Shown one piece after another: positions 1 through 14,990 of a stretch of DNA of 64,000 nt. Origin of the DNA: Tubulanus polymorphus (Eukaryota; Nemertea; Palaeonemertea; Tubulaniformes; Tubulanidae). The position numbers and the translations under genes are program-made. The notes under the pieces are model-generated. The model worked only from the letters and a program-made list of their open reading frames with translations. It had not been told where the DNA came from and made no database searches. The stretch lies in the NCBI RefSeq assembly GCF_964204645.1, contig NC_134025.1, positions 6,577,001-6,641,000 on the forward strand, given 5' to 3'. How positions within the stretch are numbered: position 1 is the stretch's first letter; every line of letters begins with the position of its first letter.

Positions 1-3000
1 AGTATTAATAGCAGATCTGATGCGCCAACAGGTCCAGATTACATTCACCCGGTCATTCACTGGATATTATTCCAGCTCACACATTATTTCGGTCGCTGCT
101 TTTTTTCTACCAGTAGGATGGGAGGGTAATCTCTTTTTTCGGCGTCGAACCGGAATGTTTGCACCGATGAATCGATTGCAACGTTTTCCAACGGCTCGCA
201 CGTGGAAACAAGACGCGGCGACGTCTTTATACGCAAAAATACAGCAGCCGCGCACGCGCGTTTATCGATTGTGGAAAAGAAATCCATTTCCTGAAGTTAA
301 ACTGTTAGCGAGGGATAATGAACACGCTGAATATTTGATAAGGTGTCAAACAAAAAGACGCAGAATGTGGATTTACAGCTGCAAAATAAATAGCCTCTCG
401 CTAAACACAGGCTGCGCCGATAACCTTCGTCGTAACTAGATTAGTCCCAATTCAAACTAGGTTCAGAAAGAAATCGAACCTATATTCTGTCAATGTTACA
501 GTTTCTCTAGTATGCACACACCGAATCTATTACAAGATATGTATAGCTAGTTCAAGTTCAAGTTTGTTTTCCATATATATACATATATATGATTAAGAAA
601 ATACAGAGTATACATTATTTTTCTCCAAGAAAGATTATATATCTATATATAACAGGATGCATGGAAGCCAATTTAGGAAAGTCCCATGCACCCTGACCCT
701 AGAAAGCCCTGAATGTCTTAAACGAAGCATTCTAAACAACCAGTTCGCAAGTGCATTTGTCACTGTGGTCTCCGTATCATGAGAGTGGTGTGTGTATAAA
801 GGCTACAGGGCTCAATCTCTATGTACAACTGCATCATCGTTTCGTAAGCATTGACGTCAATGCTGCTGCCACAACACAACGACAGTCTGTCACAGCGATA
901 TTCACAGCGACGACGAGGCCTTTTTTAAACAGTAGCCCAACCGTTTTCGTAAAAAAAGAAGATATTTCCCCGACCGAATCGGGGCTGGGTTCTAAATGAT
1001 TTTCTATTTCCGTTACAGCGACCAACGAAAAACAATTTTTCAGAATCCGAGGAAGCTCTTCCGAGAAGTGATCAAGGCACTTTTTACCTCACCGGATATC
1101 AGCTTTAAGTTACGATTGCAAGTTATTGAATGAGAGAGGAACTTATCAAACTAACACGCGGCGATATAGAAATGATAGATAACGTTCCATTTTCATTTTT
1201 CTATTGTTTACATTTTTGGAATCAGTATTGATACTTCTTATCAAAGACATAGCTCGGATCAAAGCCTCGCTTTAGGCAATACTATAGCAACAACAGAGCT
1301 AGGCACATTCTAGTTGCAATATTCTACTATTTTTCCTTTCAGTTACCGAGTTCGGTTTTTCCCTACGAGGGATGAATTCTAGAACGTTGAGTGAAAGCCA
1401 GAAACGGAACCAACACAATGTCGGATTGAATTTCACGGCATATTACGTAATGTTTTACTCGCATCAAAATCATCTGAAAAAAAACATCAGGGCGGAGGAA
1501 CGTCATCGTTGTCATACGCGACCGGGTGGACGGGTGATGTTTTACGTAAGCTGAAACCAGTTTGTTCTGTCCGATCCAGGGTAGTTGTATAATATTAAGT
1601 GTCAACTGGTAAAGCACGCAGGTGCATACACCACAGACGCAGTGATAAATGCGAGATCATTTCCAGCACCACACATCGATTTTTTATTCCGATGATTGTG
1701 AAGGATAATTCATTCTCACAGTGCCACATCTCTTCGCGTCCTCTCTATTTCTCGGAAACGGCCCATAAACCACGTATCAACTACAAATTACTATTTAATA
1801 TGAAAGCATGTTTTGACTGCAGGCGCAATGAAAGTCATTACAACAGTCATGATGGTGAATTGATATCATTTCTCTCTCTCTCTCTGGCTAGAATCTCTCA
1901 TCTTCACGGCTCCTAATCCTACAGCTCGGTTCACGGTGAGCTAATGCTACGAATCTCGCTAACAAACCTCGCTCCGCATGAAAAATGAACGCCGCCGAAC
2001 GAATTATTGGTGTAATCTAATTTTCGCATGCGCGGAATGACGATTTACGTATAATTCAACTTTTCACGATTAAACTAAAATTCTAATGGTCTTTTAATAA
2101 CAATAAATTCCACAGATTCCGAGACACGGGGGGGGGGGATGAGATATTGAGATTTATACCTTTTGAATAAACCTCAGCGCCTGACCTAGATTCAGGCTAA
2201 CCACCAAAAAGGCGATCAATCCCAGACAGTTAAAAACTCCAGAATACAATATTGATAGTATAGAATGAATTGTCATGGTAGAGTATGAAGTAATTATAAA
2301 ATCTGACACATTCATGAACCATGAACTACCGGTGATGTATGTATGTAAGAAGCGTAGATCGATACATTCGAGAATGATGTAAGCGTACCGCGCCGAGGCT
2401 GCTGTCGTTCTAGACAATAACCAAGTCCCTAAAACCCAAAACAATTAACCATTTCATCGTGAAATGAAACCGGTCGTCCGCGCTACTGTTTTTACATATC
2501 AGATTGACGTCATTACAGCCTCACATTCATAATGCACTGTGAGAGCAAGTACTGGTAGTCGCTTTCAAAGTCTACTAACAAGGTCTTGAATCAACTGGTT
2601 CCGAAGCAGGAGTATAGTAGAGGCCTATAGTAGTACTTGTAATAATAGAGATAATCAATTCAAGTGATTACTTCATGGCTTACAATAAGACCAATGCACT
2701 TAGTTAGCCAGATAACTTTGTCAGTTACTAATCCAGTCGCACGAAAATCATAAACACAAGTCATATGTATATAAGCCCATCAAATGCTTGCATAAACATT
2801 AATCCATTTCAGACAATTTCGTATTACTAAAATAGGCCGTAACATCAGTAACATGGCAATCCTCAAGACTCCTTACTGTCTGTCCATATACATACGCATA
2901 TAGTTAATATATCGATTGGCAATTGTCAACAAGAATGTCATCTTCATCAAAGCAAAGAGAATTAAAAGCTTATACGTTGTCACAATGACTACTAGGCCTA

Positions 3001-3399
3001 CAGCATAACAAAGTACCAATAACTCACTATTCAATGGTTTAATTCATACGATTCAACACCACTTACACGACATAGATAAACAGTTTCTACCAAACTTCTT
3101 TGGATGAAATCAGTAAAGAATTCAAAAACTGGCTATATTCAACCGAGGGGTAAGCCACTTATAGCGGTACTTCTTCATTAATTCATTCCCATGCATTCAT
3201 ACCCTGGGTTGCACCCAAAAGGCAAAGATTAAGAATTTGGGGTCATGTATATTCTATAGTTATTGTTAAACAAAACTCAATGAGACATCCTAAAAATGAT
3301 TCATAACCGTGATATTTTCAGCTCAATTCCATCACCTCATGTAACTAACATTTTAGAGGTAAATAGAAACACTTATTGCAGCCACTGTGTAAAACCTAC
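1..3399 (-). other. large intron of tomosyn (left part of window)
   Basis: Exon 4 of tomosyn ends at 3400 with a GTAGGT donor, and I found no continuation of the conserved WD-repeat region on the minus strand to its left, so this stretch is most simply intron 4 running off the window. It holds only short chance open frames on both strands, none with a recognisable domain. It also carries a G-run near 2129-2138, a CT-run near 1870-1886 and scattered CRE-like TGACGTCA words (one at about 853-860). I see no RNA gene or clear mobile element here. Confidence 0.6.
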
Positions 3400-6300
3400 C
3401 TTTCCCTTTGGAATTTTAGGGAATGTACAACTTCTGGTCGTTTTTGTCGTATAGTCCATAAGTATAATGTATTATTTGAACAAACTGTCACTAAAGCACC
3501 CTGCAAAACAAAACAAAAAGCTTTGGATTGACTCATTCCAGTTCAAAACGTTTAAGGACCTTCATCAAGGACTGCTATGAACCTTGCCCTGTGTGAGTAA
3601 AAAGGGAGTAGTATGAAAGAAAAAAATGTGATAAGAAATTCAATCTTACACATTCAGAAGAAGCTTATCAATCTCGTCAGGTATTGAGTTAAGACTACAG
3701 TAACAGACAGATATTAGTATGCGATGTCATTAGCCAGGTGAAGATGTAACAAGTAGGGAATGAACTGACGAACATTAATGACCTAAAGCCCAATGCACAC
3801 TATGCAGTGAAACACAGAAACGCGCAAAGATGATTAATCTTGAAAAAAATTGTTTTTCGTTTTTCTCGTAAATGCACACCATACAGGGAAACACTCGGAA
3901 ACATGTTTCTTTCTCCTGTTTGCATGCGTCATATCCATTGGGGTAAATACAACACACCCAGACAACCCATAACAACCTTAAGAAGACTTTCGATTACTAA
4001 TATTTGCAGTTCAATTGGTATTAAAGAGGAGTCCATATTTTCGAGATGTATGAATAAATTTTTTTTTTCGAAAATCAGGAAGTTAGGATCTAGAATAAAC
4101 GTGTCTGCTGTGGAAACAATCCGATTCATATGAAATTGTAGGCTTTTTTCCCCGAGAAACCCGGATGTTATCGGAAAACTGATAGTGAATCATCATCGAT
4201 GTCATATATTTGTGGTTGAAGTAAAATGATTAGATAGGACTTGTTTTAATCACTGTCAGTGAGCTATCAATTAAACATCTTTCATCTAGAGACACCATGT
4301 CGTCGCCCAGTTCAATTAGCTTTCTCATCCAAGTGAGAAATATTGATGCCATCAATTTGAAAATGAGAAAATCCAGAGCCCTTCGCGACTAGCTTCGAGC
4401 TTGCCGGAGGGCAGCGAACGATCAAAATTAAAAAATCATCGTCAAATGAGAGAGAATTTGAGTGTTTCAATTGTTTGTATTAGTAGAGTTATTTATAGAT
4501 GGTTGGCAGGGAGTGTTAATATTAGTTCATTTATTGAAAATCTATAAACCCAATGTTGTATGAATATGGATTGATTTTTCGATGGATATCTCCGCCGCAT
4601 CTGCATCAACTAAAGATGAGGAGATGAAGAGCCGTTGCTGCAGCTACATATACAAACATCTTTTTGATGTGGCATACACATTTTTATCCGTGGCAAAGCG
4701 TTCACACCTGGACTGAATTCTATAGTTCTCTCATATTTTCTGGATGGTATTAGATTCTGGTCCTCGATCGAGTGGTTTAATACATCTTACAACTTCAGGT
4801 GTTCGAGCTTTAGGACCAAAACGGACTCAAGACTGTCTTAACTGAAAATCTGACCACCGGCTTTGGAAAATCTAATCATTATCAAATATGGATTACCGGC
4901 ATACATGTATTTTGATATATCTGTTCAGACCTCAGCAGTTGAAAAATACAAATTAGCTTGGACAAGAAAATACTCAACTTCAGTTAGAAATTATGAGCCA
5001 CAACCCTTCACTATTTAAACAGTTGTGAATAAACAACAGTTATGAGAATGACGCCATGTGTTTATTTGGACAGAAAATGGGTTAAAATAACGCTCAAAAT
5101 TTCCTATTTTTCATTAAATGGAAATTATTGATCATTTCATTTTTACGTATGCTTCTTAGTGGCAAGTCTAACCTTACGGATGACTCTGTTTCTTTTTGTC
5201 ATTTTCAGCTGTGAAACTACTGTAACGTCATATGAACCCCAGAATTCTGAGAATTCGTATTAGGATTGATATGATGCAACTCTATTAGCCCTTTGACCAA
5301 AATATTGTCACTTTAAAGTTCAAGAACTTAAGACAAAAATAAATCTAAAATTTCAGGTAATGTGGTTCCTGATGAGACAAACTTCCTTGAAGCTCCTTCA
5401 CTATAGTCCCAATCACACGGAGACGATTTGGCCCGGGCCAAATTGGCACACATCAGGCCAGAGTCAATTTTTTTTTTAAATTAAAAAAACACAATTTTTG
5501 GATTAAAGTACTGTTCTTACTTATAATAAAACTTACCTCATTGATAAGAAACAGTATCTGTATAATAGATGGATCACCGTCATGAGATACATGACAGTCT
5601 ACACCAGGTCTACCAAATCTGTACACAACACGAGTTAAAGACAATAAAATAAACACTACTAAAACTAAACAAGTTCCTTGGAGGAACCTCATTAAGAAAT
5701 GAAATGTTTCACATTATCAAATAACCAAGTAAAAGATTCAATCTCAACCTCGGATTCTAGATGAAGGGATTAATCTTTAGGTACTGACAATATAATTTGG
5801 CAGCCCATTTGTCTCCTTAAGAAAAAGTCATTGCCTTGAAATACAAGTTCTCAACATCAAATAGCGTTATCAGATCATAAATATTTCAGTAGCCAATATA
5901 AAAGTCATTAAGGGTTGCTTACGTTGACTCTGTGCATTTGCTGCTACAGCTGACTGTTTGATACCATGTACTTTTTTCCTGCCAGTCTCTAGTGGTGGCT
6001 ACGATCAATCAACAAATTTGCTCCTTACGGGCAAACACTTTGCGCATTATTCAACAAGTTTTCAGCGAAAGTTTGACTTTTTTAGGCTAATCAAATTTCT
6101 CATTTCATAGAACCGGTTCATCTTATAAACCGGTATATTTCGGTCTAACTAGGGTCTTAAATTTCTATCTAAGCTAATAGTATTCATAAGATTAAGCTAA
6201 ATTTCACCAATTTCAAGTGTTCCCTAAATGTACCGGTACGCACGCTTGCGTAATCCAAAGTAATGTCAAACCCCTTTGCAAGCGCAGCCTAATAGCTACA

Positions 6301-8941
6301 TTTTACATATTTCATGAGACGCGTTAAATCCCCCATCTGAAAATTGCGAAAGTCAACTTGGCCAGTCCTTGGAAATATTTTGTCGAGTTAGCAAGGTTTA
6401 TCACAAACCACATAGCACAGCTAAAGCAGACAGAGCAGTGCTGCTGTTAATTATCTGATAATCAAATCTGTACACATTGCCTCATTTTTCATGTAAATAC
6501 AACTACATCAAAGCGCATCAATAATAGAAAAAATAGCGGAGACAGGAACAAATAAATGCAAACCGCCGATGTATAAACTGGTGGTGAAAACTATAGATTG
6601 CGTCGAGTGGATATCGTTTAGTAGACATACGGGAACTGTGTTCGTATGAATTACTCATCAACGGGGAGATTTTCAAAAACATTTCTTTTCTTTTTTACGG
6701 AAGCAAACTGAGATAATTTTCCGTCGAAACATTACGCGTTCTAATTGTTCATGACCATCAAAAGACAAGCGCGAGCAACTTGGACCCAGACCGAGTATCT
6801 TCCATTCTTCGACCAGAATAAATAGGTCAAGCATTTAGGATTGACACGTATAAATCTTAAGCCACCGATAATCCAATCTAACGACAATACGACGCATACT
6901 GACGTCAACTGATTTACTCATTTACAACTTCTACGGGCTCTCAGCGCGGAGTCTCGTGTCAATCTATGATTGGAATATAACTGAAAACTTTTTCGTATCG
7001 CGAGGATCCCATATCGCTACCGACCATCAACCGCCGAATTCTAATAAATTTAAACAATTTTGCACCAGTGGATGCCGCTTAATAGTGTAACTTTCGTTGC
7101 CATGGTAACCCATCATTTTTGAATAAGAATGATATCCTGAGTGAATCAACAGTGCCCCAGAGCAGCACAGTGGTGGCGACAATGCTCATCTACCAAGACG
7201 TCAGCATCGGTGGCAGCAGCGCAAACTGATTTTTATCGATGCTACAAAACCGATCTCATTTACAAACTGATGCATCGATGAGTATCCATACACTCTACAG
7301 GAGCTGGTGAATACCTAAAAATTACACTTTCATCATGTCTCCGAGACAGACTCCCTCGTGGCATTTCCATCATTATCCGAATATATATGCTATGCATTAG
7401 TTTTTTGTAGCCCTTCATCTAACAAACTAAAGTGGCGCGGTGACCAAGTGGCTTAAACCAGGGCCAATTGCACCAAAAGTGGTCTTAAGCTGTTCGATTG
7501 GCTAAAACCAAGATCACTAAGATAATAAACTGCTTATAAATCTGAGTGTCAAAACAGTGTGCGACTGGCTGTTGGTGCCGGCACAGTTTAGTAAGTTGTC
7601 AGTTCTTCTCTAGCCTCTCTTCCCATTAAGACGGAAAACCAGCAAGTAACAACTCCGGTGGTGTATACGTTCTAAAAAGAATCTAACAAACTTGCTGATC
7701 ATGATTTTAATACGAATTAAAAGGATACATTCGTAGTGATCCATTTTTCGATCCGATCGCCAGTAGATGTTGTATAGGATCAAATGCCAAGCACATCGGT
7801 TGATACGGAAATCCATGACGTATAGTCTGAAATGTACAATAGAAAATGTGGTTAGGTCATGTATGGGTGAGCGCTCAGGATAGGCCTAGGCCAAACATTG
7901 TTTTTAACAAGAAAAGGTAGAATCCCGATATCACAAAAGTAAATTTAAGAGGCCAGTCATATTGCATAAATAAGTTTGATAACTAGAGGAAGAATGACAG
8001 GGTCCTCCTAATAACCAAGATGACACAATTTACCGAGATGAACCGAGATGAAATGAAGTATAGCATTTTTGTTAATTTCTTAACCGTTTTAACACTTGAA
8101 ATCATGTTATATCAGTAATAAATACCTTCTAGAGTCATATTTTACATATTTTGCCGAATATTTTGTAGAAAGAATATTTACTTCAAATACGTCATCTCGG
8201 TTAGCAATAAAATTTCATTGAATTTGATTGATCAACGATCTCATCTCGGTAAAGTTAAAAGTTATTTTTCTACAAAAATATCCGACAAAATATGTAAAAT
8301 ATGACTCCAGCAGGTATTATTTACTGATATAATATGATTTCAAGTGTTAAAATTGATAAGGAATAAATAAATATGTTAGGGCCTATATTTCATGTCATCT
8401 CCGTTGATCTCGGTAAATTACGTCATCTCGGTAATAAGAAGGACCGGAATAACATAAACTTTGAAGTAGATACTCTCGATGCAAGCGAAGAACTTTCTAT
8501 TTGAGATGACATTTTGACAGTTAAGATATAATAAGGGCCATGTATACCATGGCAACAAACCAAAGTGAAGGTTACGATGGTGGGTCAGGATGTTAAGATC
8601 AAAGCCACCACAGCACAGCAAGTTGGTTGAAGCGAATGATTCAAGATTATCAAAATTGAAGAAGCCAAAATTGTAATTGTAAAAGCAAAATAGGAGTGTG
8701 CACAATTTAAGCACGGATTTATTTCTGAATTGAAAAGTTCAAAATAATCAGCTGTCAAAATGCTCATTATGCATAGTCCCTGCATCATGATGCATGAGGA
8801 GGATAGAATAGATAACCTTACCTTGCAGACTTGGAAATGTTCAGAACGGAGGGTCTCTTCAATCTCCGTTTCTGGCTTCTGTTGATTACTGACGCTCGAT
8901 CTAATCCCATCGAGAACCCCCCGAAGTATGAACCTTTTCAT
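3400..8941 (-). CDS. STXBP5: tomosyn (syntaxin-binding protein 5 / l(2)gl family), N-terminal exons, partial
   Basis: Tomosyn is a cytosolic WD40-propeller protein that binds syntaxin and SNAP25 through a C-terminal R-SNARE motif and restrains vesicle priming. Four minus-strand exons are seen: 8941-8822, 7826-7729, 5618-5537 and 3500-3400, all with GT-AG junctions and compatible phases (0, 2, 0, then open). The start MKRFILRGVLDG matches the family start; an in-frame ATG eight codons upstream (8965) is an alternative. The later exons read ETLRSEHFQVCK, then TIRHGFPYQP...LAFDP, then FGRPGVDC...IQILFLINE, then GALV...LYLWTIRQKRPEVVHSLKF. All four blocks follow the first two propeller blades of vertebrate STXBP5/STXBP5L in order. 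About 134 residues of an expected 1,100 or more are present, so the remaining propeller blades and SNARE tail must lie left of the window. Whether it is the ancestor of STXBP5 and STXBP5L or one of them cannot be decided here. Confidence 0.93.
7436..7510 (+). repeat. possible tRNA-derived SINE head
   Basis: The segment contains TGACCAAGTGGCTTAA, which resembles a Leu/Ser-type Pol III A box, and about 45 bases later GTTCGATTGG, which resembles a B box. It cannot be folded into a full cloverleaf by eye. It lies in tomosyn intron 2. A decayed SINE head or a tRNA relic are the two readings; chance is not excluded. Confidence 0.25.
8000..8446. mobile_element. palindromic MITE, family A, full copy
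   Basis: The element begins GGTCCTCCTAATAACC and ends with the inverted equivalent GGTAATAAGAAGGACCG. The terminal inverted repeats are about 55 bp and are built from repeated ACCGAGATGA-type words. The inner arms are also inverted: roughly 8092-8170 pairs with 8277-8352, so almost the whole element can fold back. It has no coding capacity. The flanks carry a near-perfect 8-bp direct repeat, GAATGACA at 7992-7999 and GAATAACA at 8447-8454, consistent with a target-site duplication. A short relative sits in NUP43 intron 1. It lies in intron 1 of tomosyn. An 8-bp or longer duplication suggests a hAT-like or Mutator-like transposase source, which is inference. Confidence 0.8.
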
Positions 8942-9404
8942 CCTACTATTGTTTTTTGCCGACATTAAGACGGTTTTTGCAGAATCTGCACATTATTTGC
9001 AGTAAATTTTGTATCATCCCATGATTTCCTGGTTTCGCTAAATAATATTTCAGTGCATTCTGGGTAAATTGCATATTCTACTCCCGGATGTCACGACACA
9101 GAACGGGGCGGCTCCGTGAATATCAGAGTCAGGACGTCCACTGCGGCAGTGATCCAAATGGGGAACCGGACCATGACCGCGACAATCGAACACTAACCCT
9201 GGCAAGCAATATCAACGGCGATGCCGTGGAGATCGGGGCCTTACGCGCACGATGGCTTTGGGACCGTCGTGAAGTGAGCACTGGATTCTGTATCACTCGA
9301 TTCAAATCTATTTCATCACTCGATTCGGCAAATTTATTATAAATTTTTAGTGGTTTTTAATGTGTATTTTTGTTCGATATTGTTAAAAAAATAAATAAAT
9401 TCAT
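8942..9404. other. upstream flank of tomosyn, no clear gene
   Basis: This is the presumed 5' UTR and promoter side of tomosyn. A plus-strand open frame at 9088-9342 (84 codons) is relatively GC-rich and acidic/basic in composition but shows no domain, and no splice partner was found. I treat it as unsupported. The stretch around 9060-9290 is the GC-richest part, as would fit a promoter-proximal region. Confidence 0.35.
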
Positions 9405-9944
9405 AAATAAAATATAAAACGGTCAAAGTCTCTGAAACTTTCAGAAAATATGGATTTATTCAAGAGCTACAGTCCAGTATATAGTTGTTGCCCGGTGCAA
9501 GGGCTCCTTGGGGGTCTAATTGACGCCCAAAGACCCCAAAATATCAATAATAATGTCTAGAAATTAATAAGTAAAATACAAAACGGTCAAAGTCTCTGAA
9601 ACTTTCAGAGAAGATAGACCTAAACAAGAGCTACAGCCCAGTATATAGTTGTTGCCCGGTGAAAGGGCTCCTTGGGGGTCTAATTGACCCCCAAAAACCC
9701 CAAAATATCAAAAATAATGTTTAGAAATTAATAAGTAAAATACAAAACGGTCGAAGTCTCTGAAACTTTCAGAGAAGATGGAACTATTCGAGAGCTACAG
9801 TCCAGTATATAGTTGTTGCCCGGTGCAAGGGCTCCTTGGGGGGCTAATTGAAGCCCAAAGACCCCCAAAATATCAATAATAATGTCTAGAAATTAATAAG
9901 TAAAATACATAACGGTCAAAATCTCTGAAACTTTCAGAGAAGAA
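9405..9944. repeat. tandem repeat, about 164-bp unit, just over three copies
   Basis: The anchor word ACGGTCAAAGTCTCTGAAAC recurs with small changes at about 9419, 9583, 9747 and 9912, giving a period of 164-165 bp; the last copy is partial. Each unit carries the palindromic word GAAACTTTCAGAG and the phrase AGTATATAGTTGTTGCCCGG. It also carries a hairpin in which TTGGGGGTCTAATTG is followed by its near-complement ACCCCCAAA. There is no coding potential. The unit length is close to a nucleosomal repeat, as is common for minisatellite or satellite arrays. Confidence 0.9.
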
Positions 9945-10262
9945 AGGATCAATGACAATTCGACCGAAAGCAAGAAGAATCTAAGGACAAAACTAATGTG
10001 GATTTAAGATTTTAAAGCACTGGAACAACATTATTTGATAATCACGTTTTGTTTACATCGGTCTCGTATAAGTTTCTAGAGCTGTTTTCCTACACGAACC
10101 ATTTACAATGCAGTACAAGAAAAGTATAGATGAAGAAATCAACGCTGGAAAAAGTGCGAAAAAACCATTTCGCAATCATAATATTTGGGTGTCAAACGGG
10201 GAAGATGTGGGAAACGAACTCGCATCTGACCATACACAGTCGATAGATAGAGCCCGGGGTGC

Positions 10263-11067
10263 TTAAAACAAAATGAAAACCAAAACAACTGATATAGCCA
10301 TTTTAGTAGCTTTAACATCAATACTTCTATTTTCATCCTCACTTCCGTGTGAGGTGAATTCTTCTTTCCGTTTATTGTGAATTTGTCGCAGTTTTACTAT
10401 CATGTTGTGTTGAACATTATCAATAAGGTTATATTCCTTACAAATTGGTCCGTAAAAACCAAAACTTGACGAGAAAAGAGCTTTCAATCGCTCTGATTCA
10501 CTTCGACGAAGTTCCATTTGAAGACGATTTGTGTAGACATCCCAAAAATAAACGATTTTAATGGTACTTAGCCAAGGGTTATACATTAGTGCGAACATTA
10601 TAAAACATAAAACTATCATGACTTTGATTCGATATTCTGTGATCGCTCTTTTAGCAAAGAAAGGAAATCAAATTGTCAAAGTCCATTGTACAACGATAGC
10701 AACAGCTACGTAGTTGCGTGTCAATTAGATGCATGATGTGATACCCGCGCTTATTAAAGCTACGGCATATGAAATGAAAATGAATAGGTAGCTCTCCTTA
10801 TATAACCGCTCTCCTTATATACACTCCTTGTATAAGAACTGCTTTTAAATAGCGTACTGGTCCTTGTATACCTCGCCATATCAAAAACATGATGTCCAAA
10901 AAAAGCCAACCAGGGTAAGAGATAAAACTTATTTTTTCGATGCGAAGGTTTGAATGGACCGCGGCGAACGCTTTCAGCGCACTGCCGCGATTGGTGGTTA
11001 CCTCGATATTCTCGGAGCTTCCCGCTATTGCACATCCCAGAAAAAAATCCAAGATGGCAGCGCCCAT
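10263..11067 (-). CDS. unrecognised small membrane protein, two exons
   Basis: Exon 1 is 11067-10872 (GTATAC donor) and exon 2 is 10636-10263 (CAG acceptor). The junction phase fits and the joined frame is 189 codons plus stop. I do not recognise the family. Hydrophobic stretches are visible near residues 2-15 (AAILDFFLGCAIAG), 51-65 (PGWLFLDIMFLIWR), 70-85 (KVMIVLCFIMFALMYN) and at the extreme C terminus (MAISVVLVFILF). Between them is a charged segment rich in Arg, Ser, Glu and Lys around residues 105-165. This suggests a small multi-pass or tail-anchored membrane protein. It is divergent from CPOX with about 450 bp between start codons, and the start codon sits beside a YY1-type word. The exon model is a hand prediction; the alternative is two unrelated chance frames, but matching phase and consistent composition argue for a gene. 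Confidence 0.5.
11051..11061 (+). promoter_or_regulatory. YY1-type motif between divergent genes
   Basis: AAGATGGCAGC matches the AAGATGGCGGC YY1 element, commonly found just downstream of transcription starts of housekeeping genes in animals. It lies at the head of the interval between the small membrane-protein gene (minus) and CPOX (plus). It overlaps the first codons of the minus-strand frame, so it may mark the CPOX 5' end or a shared bidirectional promoter. Confidence 0.4.
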
Positions 11068-11519
11068 GAACCGAACCCGGAAATAAAAATTTCAATCAAC
11101 ACGTTTGAGATAACTTAAGTGCCTGTGAGTTTTGAAAATTCCTTACATTTTTCTGTGGGTTTGAGCATTGTTCTGTTGGTTTTGGCAAATTTTTCCTTGC
11201 TCGTACTTTCGGTACTCGTGCCACCTCCGTGCAATCCCCTGACCCTGATTCTACGTACGTTTTAGCAGGCCAGCAACCTGGCTACGTGACAACAGTCATA
11301 TACTTCAGCAAGTTAGTGATTGCAGTGATGTAAGTTGAGCTCCCATTGATCATTCTGGTTACAGTCCAAAGGACTCACATCCCTCACATCTATAGCACTA
11401 GTGGAGGTTGAATATGACGTTGCTACTTTTTTCAATTTTGTTTTGATTGTGCTTCCTTTGCTGGCGTATAGGCTAAATTAATTTTTGTCATATTTGCTTT
11501 TCTAGATTTAGTCTTTGAA

Positions 11520-14002
<2,483 letters not shown>

Positions 14003-14299
14003 AACGTCATTAGTTTGACTGAGACTAACCGATTATCACATGATGTTGTGATCATGATTAACAATATAATGAACAAAATTTGAACTTTAGAATCCCAGAA
14101 GTTTTTGAACATGAATTTTCTATCATTACATAGACCTATAGATCGCCAAATTACATGTAACTGGTAATTGTTTTGTGATTATGATTTTATGGCAATTTAA
14201 AGGTTGCATGTCATTGATATTGAAGGCCGGAAAGATTGCTGCATTCACAGTATGGAAAACAAGCGGTATACGTATAGAATGAATGTTTTTGTAGTAATG

Positions 14300-14305
14300 A
14301 ATAAA
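14300..14305 (+). terminator. CPOX polyadenylation signal
   Basis: AATAAA lies about 300 bases after the CPOX stop codon, with T- and GT-rich sequence following. This is the likely 3' end signal of that transcript. Confidence 0.6.
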
Positions 14306-14990
14306 ACTATTGTTGAATATCTAGCGAATTAATAATTATTTTTGATTGTTAAAGATTTGAACAATGGTCCACCACACAAGGAGTTTATACTGAAGCTCGT
14401 GATCTTTTTATCCATTTTCATGATGCTTGCAATAAATTAATTTATTCTAATCCAGTCTTTTTAAAAATTTGTTCTTGTATCTCTTGTGGAAGTTGTAGTA
14501 CGTACATGTATTTCCGAACATTGAAATTTTTTTTGGAACTGCGTTACATCGAGGGACTTGACGATTTGATCATTATAACACGAGTTCGAAATTGATTAAA
14601 TTTTGATCTCACATATTTCCAAGTTCGATGTAACTAATTACCGCTAAAACTGGATTTCGGAGTACCGGACCCGAGCATGGAACCATTTTCGAAGCCAAGA
14701 AGCAACCAACCTTACACCTGCACATCATGACTCTCTATACATGTCACCATGGTAGTCATCATATAACTACAACAACGAAGCCCATCGAATGAGAGCATCT
14801 GGGAACTATAGAAACCACCCAACCCAGATAATGTCGTATTGACTGAATACTATAAACTATGAGCTATAGCCATAACTTGTGGTGGTATGAAAGGTGAAAG
14901 AATTTTCAAACGTACCGCCAACAAAAACTTATCGCGAACAAGATTATTTGTCATGTGATGTTTATAACGGAACCAGGGACCACTGTTGAG

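Noticed and set aside
20-439. 139-codon plus-strand open frame at the left edge
   Set aside because: No recognisable domain, biased Arg/Phe composition, no splice partners, and it lies inside the inferred tomosyn intron.
2154-2444. Minus-strand 96-codon hydrophobic frame that could be a membrane protein
   Set aside because: It does not continue the tomosyn reading, has no family resemblance and no convincing splice context; hydrophobicity is expected by chance in AT-rich frames.
9088-9342. Plus-strand 84-codon frame in a GC-richer patch
   Set aside because: No domain, no partner exon, and probably promoter-proximal sequence of tomosyn.
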